Part shown: piece by piece, positions 54,869 to 63,133 of the stretch
How the letters are laid out: the number at the start of each line of letters is the position of its first letter
Position numbering within the stretch: the first letter of the stretch is position 1
Program-made: the position numbers and the translations under genes
Notes under the pieces: generated by a model
Seen by the model: the letters and a program-made list of their open reading frames with translations, nothing else
The model's database searches: none
Told to the model about the DNA's origin: nothing
NCBI GenBank assembly: GCA_001771575.1
Contig: MEUD01000001.1
Coordinates: 1,179,277-1,243,276 of the forward strand
DNA length: 64,000 nucleotides
Direction of reading: 5' to 3'
From: a candidate division WOR-1 bacterium RIFOXYB2_FULL_45_9
Lineage (GTDB): Bacteria > Margulisbacteria > WOR-1 > O2-12-FULL-45-9 > XYB2-FULL-48-7

Positions 54869-56113
54869 TTATGAGACGTGTTTTTTAACGATCAGGGTCG
54901 CGTTATGCCCGCCGAAACCGAATGACTCGGAGAGGGCGGTGTTAATGGTCATTTTCCTGGCTTGATTGGGGACATAATCAAGGTCGCAATTGGGGTCAGG
55001 GTTTTCGTAATTAACGGTTGGCGGGGCCAAGTCGTTTTGGATCGAGAGGACCGTGGCGATAAATTCGACCGCGCCGGAGGCGCCGAGCAAGTGACCGATC
55101 ATTGATTTGTTTGAACTGATCGCCAGCTTGCGGGCGTGATCGCCGAAAGCGGTCTTAAGAGCCATGGTTTCGTATTTGTCGTTTAATTCAGTTGATGTGC
55201 CGTGGGCGTTAATATAGTCGATCTGTTCCGGCCGGAGCCCCGCGTCTTTGAGCGCGGCCAGGATCGCCCGGGAAGCTCCTTCGCCTCCCGGCGCCGGCGC
55301 GGTGATATGGTTGGCGTCGCCGCTCATGCCGTAGCCGATAATTTCCGCGTAAATTTTGGCGCCGCGTGCCTTTGCTGATTCAAGTGATTCTAAAACAACT
55401 ATTCCCGCCCCTTCGCCCATGACAAACCCGCTCCGTTCCTTGTCAAAAGGACGGCTTGCTTTAAGAGGTTCGTCATTTCGCGCGCAGAGCGCCCCAGCAG
55501 CGGTAAAGCTCGCCAGGCCAAGCGGGGTGATTGACGCTTCGGTCCCGCCGGCGAGCATCGCTTTGGCGGCTCCTCGTTCGATGCATTTGTAGGCTTCGCC
55601 GATGCTGTTGGTCCCGGAAGCGCAGGCGGTAACGACGCAGGAGTTTGGACCTTTTGCTCCAAGAATGATCGAGCTGTACCCCGCCGCCATATCGGCGATC
55701 ATGAATGGAACGGTGAAAGGAGATATCCGGCTTGGCCCTTTTTCGTGAAGGGTTCTAGCCGCTTCCTCAAGAAAATCAAGTCCCCCAATGCCGGAGCCGA
55801 TCGTTACGCCGATGTCGTTGGCGTTGTCCGGTCCGATAACAAGGCCGGCGTCGGAAGCCGCCAGCCTGGAGGCGGCGACGGCGAACTGGATGAAACGGAC
55901 CAGGCGGCGGGCGTCTTTTTTGTCTAAATATTGGGAAGGATCGAAATCTTTGACTTCGGCCGCGATCTTGACGTCGAAGCCGCTGGTGTCAAAGCGGGTG
56001 ATCTTGTCGATCCCGCTCTTTCCGGCGACAAGATTTTGCCAGAACAGCTCTTTGCCGATACCGATCGGAGAAACCACTCCCAATCCGGTAACCACTACTC
56101 TTGAAGTGGTCAA
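54869..56113 (-). CDS. fabF: 3-oxoacyl-ACP synthase II
   Basis: 414 aa condensing enzyme. RVVVTGLGVVSPIG at the N terminus, catalytic Cys in VVTACASGTNSIGEA, His in INAHGTSTELND, Lys/His in SNKSMIGHLLGASGAVE and the Gly-rich end ESFGFGGHNATLIV. Begins with TTG overlapping the FabK-like stop (TTGA). Last fatty-acid gene of the operon before the outer-membrane protein. Confidence 0.96.
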   Translation of the reverse strand: MTTSRVVVTGLGVVSPIGIGKELFWQNLVAGKSGIDKITRFDTSGFDVKIAAEVKDFDPSQYLDKKDARRLVRFIQFAVAASRLAASDAGLVIGPDNANDIGVTIGSGIGGLDFLEEAARTLHEKGPSRISPFTVPFMIADMAAGYSSIILGAKGPNSCVVTACASGTNSIGEAYKCIERGAAKAMLAGGTEASITPLGLASFTAAGALCARNDEPLKASRPFDKERSGFVMGEGAGIVVLESLESAKARGAKIYAEIIGYGMSGDANHITAPAPGGEGASRAILAALKDAGLRPEQIDYINAHGTSTELNDKYETMALKTAFGDHARKLAISSNKSMIGHLLGASGAVEFIATVLSIQNDLAPPTVNYENPDPNCDLDYVPNQARKMTINTALSESFGFGGHNATLIVKKHVS

Positions 56114-57069
56114 GACTGGGCCTCCTCAAACTCTTTTACGATCTCGGCCACGATTTTGGCGGCCGGTTTAATGGTCCGGTCGGGGATCTTCCAGATATAC
56201 TCGCCGGAAAAGACCACTCCATTGTCGACGTCGCCGACCTGCGCGTTTTTAAGCGCCTGGATAATGCAGTACTCGTATGAGCAATGTTTAAGACAAAAGT
56301 CGCAGCCGACCGGTTTCGGGGCCGATTTGCCGATGATCTTAGCGACCAGCGCGGTTTTTATCGCCCGTCCGGGCATGCCGACCGGCGAAGAGATCTTGAC
56401 GATGTCGTCTTTGGTCGCTTTTTGATAAACTTCTTTAAAGGCCGGGGCGGCATTGCATTCTTCCGACAGGACAAATCGGGTCGCCATTTGGACCCCGTTG
56501 GCCCCGGCTTTTAAAGCTTTGAGCATTTCCGCGCCATTGATGATGCCGCCGGCGGCGATGACCGGAAGCTTGACCGCCTGCCGAACCTCCGGGAGGATTT
56601 CCCAGATGGAGCGGTCTGTCCCAAGGTGTCCGCCGGCTTCGACTCCTTCGACCACGATGGCGGTTGCGCCAAGCTTTTCAGCGGTCGCGGCCAGCCGGCC
56701 GGTGGAAACGATCGAGACGATGGGGGTGTTGCCTTCTTGCCCGACTTTAAAGATATCGCGCGAGAAGCCAGCCCCGCTGATGATCAGGTCGATCTTTTCC
56801 TGGATCGCGGTCTGGACCAGCTCAAAAAATTCACGGGCGGCAAACATGATGTTGACCGCAACAATCCCGCCTGCCGCCCGTTCACGAGCTATTCTGATCT
56901 CTCTGCGAAGTTCATCAAGAGCCATGCCAGAAGCGCCGATCACGCCGATCGCTCCGGTCGCAGCGACCGCGCCGGCCAGCGCGCCGGTGGAGATGCGAAC
57001 GGCCATTCCCCCCTGGATTATCGGGAGCTTTGCCGTGTATCTGCCAATGGTCAATTCTGGTAAGTTCAT
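56110..57069 (-). CDS. FabK-like enoyl-ACP reductase II / nitronate monooxygenase-family flavoprotein
   Basis: 319 aa FMN TIM barrel: LPIIQGGMAVRISTGALAGAVA, GIVAVNIMFAAREF, IVVEGVEAGGHLG (catalytic His region), PVIAAGGIINGAEM and GANGVQMATRFVLSEEC. A four-cysteine cluster CDFCLKHCSYEYC near residue 260 occurs in clostridial-type members too and may bind metal. Position between acpP and fabF, with no FabI, argues for enoyl-ACP reductase activity; family members also include nitronate monooxygenases. Confidence 0.82.
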   Translation of the reverse strand: MNLPELTIGRYTAKLPIIQGGMAVRISTGALAGAVAATGAIGVIGASGMALDELRREIRIARERAAGGIVAVNIMFAAREFFELVQTAIQEKIDLIISGAGFSRDIFKVGQEGNTPIVSIVSTGRLAATAEKLGATAIVVEGVEAGGHLGTDRSIWEILPEVRQAVKLPVIAAGGIINGAEMLKALKAGANGVQMATRFVLSEECNAAPAFKEVYQKATKDDIVKISSPVGMPGRAIKTALVAKIIGKSAPKPVGCDFCLKHCSYEYCIIQALKNAQVGDVDNGVVFSGEYIWKIPDRTIKPAAKIVAEIVKEFEEAQS

Positions 57070-57073
57070 GATT

Positions 57074-57319
57074 TTACTTCTTTCCGTGAGCCATCACGTA
57101 ATTAATCGTGTCACCGATAGTCTTGATCTTTTCCGCGTCTTCGTCCGGGATCTCCATGCCGAAGGCTTCCTCCAGGGCCATAACCAGCTCGACCGTGTCG
57201 AGCGAGTCGGCGCCTAAATCATTGACAAAGGAAGACTCTCGGGTAATTTCCGATTCTGAAACACCCAGTTGTTCCGCGACAACTTTTTTAACCGCTTCAA
57301 AAGCTTTTTGTTCGTCCAT
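57074..57319 (-). CDS. acpP: Acyl carrier protein
   Basis: 81 aa, acidic. [21 protein letters not shown] includes the 4'-phosphopantetheine serine (DSL); [14 protein letters not shown]-type helix 3 follows (here [19 protein letters not shown]). Central carrier of the fab operon. GGGGGTGA precedes the ATG. Confidence 0.97.
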   Translation of the reverse strand: MDEQKAFEAVKKVVAEQLGVSESEITRESSFVNDLGADSLDTVELVMALEEAFGMEIPDEDAEKIKTIGDTINYVMAHGKK

Positions 57320-57351
57320 TCCGTCACCCCCTTCTTGATAATGTCGACTGA

Positions 57352-58095
57352 CTACATGTACATGCCGCCGTTGACCGCCAATACCTGGCCGGTTATATAA
57401 TCGGCTTCAGGGCTGGCCAGGAAAACAGCCGCGTTGGCGATATCGTCAGGCGACCCGAGCTTCCCCATGGGAATCTGGGCCAGCATCTTCTGTTTAACTT
57501 CGTCGGACAGTTTCTTGGTCATATCGGTGTCGATAAACCCGGGCGCAATCGCGTTGGCGGTGATGTTGCGGGACGCGAGCTCCCGCGCAATCGTTTTCGT
57601 AAAGGCGATCACGCCCCCCTTGGTTGCTGCGTAGTTGGCCTGGCCAAAATTACCCATCTGGCCAACAATGCTGGCGATTGAGATTATTCTACCGTATCGT
57701 TGTTTCATCATCAAGGTGGAAACTACTTGCGAGCAGTTGAACACCCCGCTCAAATTAACTGCGACCACCGCGTCCCATTCTTCCTTTTTCATCCTGATCA
57801 AAAGGTTGTCTTTGGTGATCCCGGCGTTATTGACCAGGATGTCGATCCGTCCAAAATGTTTGTGGGCTTCGGCGACCCCGGCCTGAACGTCGGACAGGTC
57901 GGCCACGTTCGTTTTGATGGGAAAGGTTTTAACGCCAAGCTTCCCGATCTCGTCGGCGGTTTGCCTGGCAAGGTCCAGGTTAATATCGGAGACAATGATA
58001 TTGGCCCCCTCATTGGCAAAGGCGACGGCGATCGACTTGCCAATCCCTTGAGCGGCACCGGTGATGAAAGCGACTTTATCAGTTAACCTCTTCAT
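57352..58095 (-). CDS. fabG: 3-oxoacyl-ACP reductase
   Basis: 247 aa short-chain dehydrogenase. [19 protein letters not shown] (NADP site), [17 protein letters not shown], catalytic [21 protein letters not shown] (Ser-Tyr-Lys) and [24 protein letters not shown] at the end is classical FabG. Overlaps the fabD end by 17 nt. Confidence 0.96.
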   Translation of the reverse strand: MKRLTDKVAFITGAAQGIGKSIAVAFANEGANIIVSDINLDLARQTADEIGKLGVKTFPIKTNVADLSDVQAGVAEAHKHFGRIDILVNNAGITKDNLLIRMKKEEWDAVVAVNLSGVFNCSQVVSTLMMKQRYGRIISIASIVGQMGNFGQANYAATKGGVIAFTKTIARELASRNITANAIAPGFIDTDMTKKLSDEVKQKMLAQIPMGKLGSPDDIANAAVFLASPEADYITGQVLAVNGGMYM

Positions 58096-58951
58096 ATGAA
58101 ATTACCTCCACGTTTGCTGATATTTTTTTGATCAAGCCCGCTAAGACCTTGCCGGGCCCGACTTCAATGAATTTCGAGACGCCTTCGTCAATCATGTTCT
58201 TGACCGAATCTTCCCAGAGGACCGATCCGGTCACCTGCCGGACCAGCAGTTCCTTGATCTTTCCGCCGTCCGTGACCGGCCTGGCGGTGATGTTGGAATA
58301 AACCGGGAGCCTGGCGTTATTAATGGTAATTGCCGCGAGCCGCTCGCTCAATTTGTCGGCGGCCGGTTTCATTAAGGGACAATGGAAAGGAGCGGAAACC
58401 GGCAAAGGGATAATGCGCTTAACGCCGGCTGATTTAAGTTTTTCTCCGGCGAGAGCGACGCTTTCTTTTTTTCCGGAGATCACGACCTGGCCGGGGGAAT
58501 TGAAGTTGGCCGGCCAGACGTTGCCGATCTCAAGGCAGATGCTGATGATCGTTTCTCTCTCTCCCCCCAAGAGGGCCGCCATTGCTCCCGTTCCTTCCGG
58601 CACGGCTTCTTGCATGAAGCGACCACGCTGGTTTACGGTCCTGACCCCGTCTTCAAATGAGATTGAACCAGCGGCGTAAAGGGCGGAATATTCTCCCAGG
58701 CTATGTCCGGCGACAACGTCTGGCTTTATCCCTTTTTTAATTAAAAGATCATAAGCCGCCGCGCTGACGGTAAAAATCGCCGGTTGCTGGACCTCGGTCC
58801 GTTTTAATTCCTCTTCCGGTCCTTCCAGGCAGATCTTTTTAAGATCAAAGCCAAGAAGCCGGCTGGCACGATCAAGATGTTCTTCCGCGAAACCTTTCCC
58901 CATGCCAACGGCCTGCGACCCCTGACCGGGGAAAACGAAGGCAAGTTTCAT
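58079..58951 (-). CDS. fabD: Malonyl-CoA:ACP transacylase
   Basis: 290 aa. FVFPGQGSQAVGMGKGF at the N terminus, nucleophile in VAGHSLGEYSALYAAG, the Arg in GRFMQEAVPEGTGAM, and His in VSAPFHCPLMKPA. Loads malonyl groups on AcpP. Downstream of etfA with a 26-nt gap. Confidence 0.96.
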   Translation of the reverse strand: MKLAFVFPGQGSQAVGMGKGFAEEHLDRASRLLGFDLKKICLEGPEEELKRTEVQQPAIFTVSAAAYDLLIKKGIKPDVVAGHSLGEYSALYAAGSISFEDGVRTVNQRGRFMQEAVPEGTGAMAALLGGERETIISICLEIGNVWPANFNSPGQVVISGKKESVALAGEKLKSAGVKRIIPLPVSAPFHCPLMKPAADKLSERLAAITINNARLPVYSNITARPVTDGGKIKELLVRQVTGSVLWEDSVKNMIDEGVSKFIEVGPGKVLAGLIKKISANVEVISYEEVN

Positions 58952-58977
58952 ATAAAATAACCGCCTGTTGGGCTGAT

Positions 58978-60198
58978 TTACTGGCGCAATTCTTTGAGCT
59001 TCCTGGTTAGAAGCGGGATAATCTCCAGAACATCAGCGACAATACCGTAAGTCGCTACTTTGAAGATCGGAGCGTCGGGGTCTTTATTGATAGCGACAAT
59101 GGTGTCGGCGCTTTGCATCCCGACCAGGTGTTGTATTTTTCCGGATATCCCGCAAGCGATATAGAGCTTGGGAGAGACGGTTTTGCCAGTTTGTCCGACC
59201 TGGTGATGGGCGGATATCCAGCCGGCGTCAACGGTGGCCCGGGAAGCGCCGACCGCTCCCCCCAGAAGGGCCGCCAGTTCTTCAAGCATGGCGAAATTTT
59301 TGGAGTCGCCGATGCCGCGGCCGCCGGAAACAATTATCTCCGCCTCCGCCAGGTTGACCTTGACGCTTTCGTCCTGGACGATATCGAGCAATTTAACGAC
59401 AAGGTCCTCTTTGTTCAGGACCGGGCTGAATTTAATGAGCTCCCCCGCCGCCGGCTTGTCGAGAGGAGATTTTTTAAAGACCTTGGGGCGGACCGTCGAC
59501 ATCTGCGGCCGATGGTTGGGCGAAACAATTGTTGCCATGATGTTGCCGCCAAAAGCCGGGCGGGTTTGTTGAAGGATCTTTTTCTCCGGATCGATCGCCA
59601 GGCTGGTGCAGTCGGCGGTCAGTCCGGCGCCGATCCGGATCGCCAGCCGGGCGGCCAAGTCGCGCCCCTGGGTGGTCGCACCGAGCAGGAAAATCTCCGG
59701 CTTATGCTTGGTGATCGCTTCCGCGATCGCCCGGGTATAAGGTTCGGTGTGGTAATGTTTTAGTTCCTGGTGGGTAATAAGATAGACCTTGTTGGCGCCA
59801 AAACGATACAAGTGTTCAACCTCGTCCTCGATATTTTGGTCGCCGCAAAGCACTGCGGCGAGCTCGCATTTCAGGTCGGCCGCCAGCTTTCGTCCCTCGG
59901 AAAGAAGTTCATAGGTGACCGACTGGATCTTTCCTTCCCTTTGTTCGGCAAAAACCCAGACGTTCTTATAAGCGGAAAGGTCTTTAGCGGCTGTCAGCTC
60001 TTTTTTAAGTTCGATGGCGCCAAATTTACATGTCGCCACGCAGGCGCCGCAGAGGGTGCAGACGTCAAGGTTTATGGAGGCCTTTTTTTTCGGTTTGGCC
60101 TCCGCCTCCATTTCGATCATGCTGATCGCCGCGAAGGGGCATCCTTTGACGCACAAAGTACAGCCAGTGCATTTATCAAGCAAAATTTTAATGCTCAT
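58978..60198 (-). CDS. etfA: Electron transfer flavoprotein alpha subunit with N-terminal ferredoxin domain
   Basis: 406 aa. Two 4Fe-4S motifs at the N terminus: CTGCTLCVKGCPFAAI (about 10-25) and CTLCGACVATCKFGAI (about 47-62). The ETF domain follows, with the FAD-binding end SGGRGIGDSKNFAMLEELAALLG, GASRATVDAGW, HQVGQTGKTVSPKLYIACGISGKIQH and AINKDPDAPIF. Ferredoxin-fused EtfA is found in anaerobes and may pass electrons between ferredoxin and the flavins. Partner EtfB and acyl-CoA dehydrogenase are directly upstream. Confidence 0.95.
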   Translation of the reverse strand: MSIKILLDKCTGCTLCVKGCPFAAISMIEMEAEAKPKKKASINLDVCTLCGACVATCKFGAIELKKELTAAKDLSAYKNVWVFAEQREGKIQSVTYELLSEGRKLAADLKCELAAVLCGDQNIEDEVEHLYRFGANKVYLITHQELKHYHTEPYTRAIAEAITKHKPEIFLLGATTQGRDLAARLAIRIGAGLTADCTSLAIDPEKKILQQTRPAFGGNIMATIVSPNHRPQMSTVRPKVFKKSPLDKPAAGELIKFSPVLNKEDLVVKLLDIVQDESVKVNLAEAEIIVSGGRGIGDSKNFAMLEELAALLGGAVGASRATVDAGWISAHHQVGQTGKTVSPKLYIACGISGKIQHLVGMQSADTIVAINKDPDAPIFKVATYGIVADVLEIIPLLTRKLKELRQ

Positions 60199-60212
60199 TT
60201 AGATATCCTTAA

Positions 60213-61001
60213 TTAAACTAGTTTGCGTTCTTTGAGTTTGCCGATCAAGGCGGCCGCTATTTCGGCCGGTTCCCCGGCGAGCATCTCGCCTCCGCCTTTT
60301 GGCGGCGGCGAAAAGATCTTGACCACTTTGGTTGGCGAACCGTTAAGACCGATATTTTTTGGGTCGGCGGAAATATCCTGGGCGCTCAAGGTCTTGATCT
60401 CCGCTTTTTTCGCTTTCATCATTCCCTTTAATGAAGGGAGCCTGGGTTCGTTGATCTGTTTGACCACCGTAACCAGGCAGGGGAGTGGGATCGAAACGAT
60501 CTCGTTGACTTCTTCGAGCAGTCGTTCGACTTTGAGTTCCTGTGTCCCAGCTTCGGCGCCGATCTTCACGGCGAAGGTGACCTGGGGGAGATTTAGCCAC
60601 TCCGCAATGCCGGGGCCGACCTGGGCAGTGTCGCCATCAACGGCCTGTTTGCCGCATAGGATCAGGTCAAAGTGCCCGATCTTTTTGATCGCTTGGGCGA
60701 GAGTGTAAGAGGTTGCCCAGGTGTCTGAACCGGCAAAAGCCCGGTCGGAAATAAGATAAACTTCATCCGCTCCCATGGCGATCGCGGTCCGGAGCGCCTC
60801 GGTCGCTTGCGGCGGGCCCATGGTAATGACGACGACCTTTCCTCCATGCTGGTCACGAAGCTGAAGGGCCGCTTCAAGGGCGTTTTCGTCCATGGGGTTG
60901 ATGATCGAGGGAACGCCATCGCGGACCAGGGTGTTGGTTTCCGGATTGATCCTGACCTCGGTCGTATCGGGGACCTGTTTAATGCAGACAACGATATCCA
61001 T
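60213..61001 (-). CDS. etfB: Electron transfer flavoprotein beta subunit
   Basis: 262 aa. IVVCIKQVPDTTEVRINPETNTL, NPMDENALEAALQL, GPPQATEALRTAIAMGADEVYLISDRAFAGSDTWAT, and LILCGKQAVDGDTAQVGPGIAEWL (nucleotide/FAD contacts). Forms a heterodimer with EtfA. Starts 1 nt after the acyl-CoA dehydrogenase stop. Confidence 0.96.
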   Translation of the reverse strand: MDIVVCIKQVPDTTEVRINPETNTLVRDGVPSIINPMDENALEAALQLRDQHGGKVVVITMGPPQATEALRTAIAMGADEVYLISDRAFAGSDTWATSYTLAQAIKKIGHFDLILCGKQAVDGDTAQVGPGIAEWLNLPQVTFAVKIGAEAGTQELKVERLLEEVNEIVSIPLPCLVTVVKQINEPRLPSLKGMMKAKKAEIKTLSAQDISADPKNIGLNGSPTKVVKIFSPPPKGGGEMLAGEPAEIAAALIGKLKERKLV

Positions 61002-61002
61002 G

Positions 61003-62160
61003 CTACTTCTTGGCGCTTTCCTTGATCAGCGCCAGGCCGATCTGGTTTCGTTGGATCTGATTGGTCCCTTCATAGATCTGGGTGATCTTGGCGTCGCGAG
61101 CCATTTTTTCGACCGGATATTCTTTCATGTAGCCATAGCCGCCAAAGATCTGGATTGCGTCGATAGTTACCTTCATGGCGACGTCGGAGGCAAAAAGTTT
61201 TGCTTCGGAAGCTGGAAGAGTGAAATCCTTGTGTCCAGCGTCGATCATTTTTGCCACGGCATAAACCAGCGCCCGGGCCGCTTCCACCTGGGTCGCCATA
61301 TCGGCCAGCATATGCTGGATTGCCTGCAGGCTGATGATCGGTTGCCCAAACTGAACTCTCTGCTTCGCGTATTTGATCGCCTCATCAAGGGCTCCTTGCG
61401 CGATCCCCACTGCTTGTGCTCCGATCCCCGGCCTGGTCATGTCCAGGGTCTTCATGGCTACGATAAATCCCATTCCTTCTTTCCCCAGCAGTTGGCTCTT
61501 GTGGATCTTACAGTCCTGGAAGACCAATTCGCGGGTGGCGGAACAGCGGATCCCCATTTTATTCTCCTTCTTGCCGAAGGTGAAACCCGGGGTCCCTTTC
61601 TCCACGATGAAGGCCGACGCGCCGCGAGGACCTTTGGTCTTGTCGGTGATCGCGATAACGGTGTAAGTATCGGCTTCTCCTCCGTTGGTGATCCATTGCT
61701 TGGTTCCGTTAAGAATATAGTAATCCCCGCTTTTTACGGCAGTTGTTTCCAGTCCGGCGGCGTCAGATCCGGCGCTCGCTTCGGTCAAGCCGAACGCGGC
61801 CAATTTTTTTCCAGCGGCAATTGGGGGCATATATTGTTTTTTCTGTTCTTCGGACCCAAAAAGCAAGATAGGGGTAGAGCCCAGGGCGGAGGCGGCAAAG
61901 GTAACTCCAACCCCCCCGCAAATTCGGCTGATCTCTTCGGTCGCTAGGCAAAAGTTGAAAACGCTGACCCCCATTCCTCCATACGCTTCATCAATGTAAA
62001 GGCCGCAGAGGTCGGCGTCAGAGAAGGCTTTTAGGGCTTCCCACGGAAACTCTCCGGTTTCGTCCCATTCAGCCCTTTTAGGTAGAGCTTTTTCAATTGA
62101 AACCTTGCGGGCCAGATCGCGGATCATCTTTTGTTCCTCGGTCAATAAGTAATCCAGCAT
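61003..62160 (-). CDS. Acyl-CoA dehydrogenase (short-chain/butyryl-CoA type)
   Basis: 385 aa flavoprotein. LTEEQKMIRDLARKVS start, FGLTEASAGSDAAGLET and YILNGTKQWITNGGEAD (FAD/substrate), QVEAARALVYAVA, IQIFGGYGYMKEYPVEKMARD and the catalytic Glu in QIYEGTNQIQRNQIG. Interacts with EtfAB. In a fatty-acid synthesis operon it may act in reverse (crotonyl to butyryl) or in beta-oxidation; substrate chain length is not certain. Confidence 0.92.
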   Translation of the reverse strand: MLDYLLTEEQKMIRDLARKVSIEKALPKRAEWDETGEFPWEALKAFSDADLCGLYIDEAYGGMGVSVFNFCLATEEISRICGGVGVTFAASALGSTPILLFGSEEQKKQYMPPIAAGKKLAAFGLTEASAGSDAAGLETTAVKSGDYYILNGTKQWITNGGEADTYTVIAITDKTKGPRGASAFIVEKGTPGFTFGKKENKMGIRCSATRELVFQDCKIHKSQLLGKEGMGFIVAMKTLDMTRPGIGAQAVGIAQGALDEAIKYAKQRVQFGQPIISLQAIQHMLADMATQVEAARALVYAVAKMIDAGHKDFTLPASEAKLFASDVAMKVTIDAIQIFGGYGYMKEYPVEKMARDAKITQIYEGTNQIQRNQIGLALIKESAKK

Positions 62161-62173
62161 TTCTACTTTCCTC

Positions 62174-63133
62174 CTACCAAATGATAGCGTTAGCCCCGTA
62201 AGTCAAACCAGCCCCAAAGCCAGACAAGATGACGAGGTCGCCGCTTTTTATTTTCCCTTCAGCCGCCGCCTCGTCAAGAGCGAGGGGAACAGAAGCCGCT
62301 GAGGTATTTCCGTATTTGTGGAGATTAACATAAACTTTTTCTTTTGACAACCCCATTTTCTTGATCACATGGTCAATAATTCTGATATTTGCTTGATGAG
62401 GAATTAACAGGGTGATGTCGGAAAGGCCGCGTCCGGCCCCTTTTAGGACCTCATTCACCGAAGATTCAAGGGCACGGACGGCGAATTTAAAAACTTCCCT
62501 GCCGTCCATCCGAATAAATCGTCCATGCTTGTTTTCCGGGTCGCGACTGCCGCCGCCAGGCATGACCAGTGATTGCCCCAGCCATCCTTCGGCTTTCCAG
62601 AAATTGCTTATGACCCCATGGTCCTGGTCGGCCTTTAGGACGACCGCTCCGGCGGCATCGCCAAAGAGGATGCAGGTCCCCCGGTCGGTCCAATCCAAAT
62701 ATTTGGTGAGAGTGTCGGCGCCGACCAGCAGAATGGTTTTATGACGCCCCGCTTCGATCAGACTGCTTGCGACCGCAAGGCCGTAGTTGAAGCCGGCACA
62801 AGCGGCAGATAGGTCAAAGGCGGCCGCGTTCACTGCTTTAAGTTTATCCTGCAAGATGCAGGCTACGGAAGGGAAGAGGGTGTCCGGCGAGGTAGTACAA
62901 ACAATGATGACCTCTATCTCCTCCGGCGAGACCTTTGCTTTGGCAATAGCCTTTTCCGCGGCGACGATCGCCAGGTCTGAGGTCGCGGTCGCTTCGCTGG
63001 AGACCCGACGTTCAATGATCCCGGTCCGTTCCCTGATCCATTCGTCGGAGGTGTCCACAAGCTTGGCCAGGTCGTGGTTGGTTACTATTTTTTCCGGAAC
63101 ATGGGAGCCGGTCCCGATGATCCTGGCTTTCAT
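62174..63133 (-). CDS. fabH: 3-oxoacyl-ACP synthase III
   Basis: 319 aa initiating condensing enzyme. GTGSHVPEKIVTNHDLAKLVDTSDEW, catalytic Cys in FDLSAACAGFNYGLAVA, His in LIPHQANIRIID and Asn in KYGNTSAASVPLAL. Overlaps the plsX stop by 4 nt (ATGA). Initiates chains by joining an acyl-CoA with malonyl-ACP. Confidence 0.97.
   Translation of the reverse strand: MKARIIGTGSHVPEKIVTNHDLAKLVDTSDEWIRERTGIIERRVSSEATATSDLAIVAAEKAIAKAKVSPEEIEVIIVCTTSPDTLFPSVACILQDKLKAVNAAAFDLSAACAGFNYGLAVASSLIEAGRHKTILLVGADTLTKYLDWTDRGTCILFGDAAGAVVLKADQDHGVISNFWKAEGWLGQSLVMPGGGSRDPENKHGRFIRMDGREVFKFAVRALESSVNEVLKGAGRGLSDITLLIPHQANIRIIDHVIKKMGLSKEKVYVNLHKYGNTSAASVPLALDEAAAEGKIKSGDLVILSGFGAGLTYGANAIIW

Noticed and set aside
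60892-61947. 351-aa open frame on the plus strand
   Set aside because: Antisense to the acyl-CoA dehydrogenase and etfB; no recognisable motif and no ribosome site.
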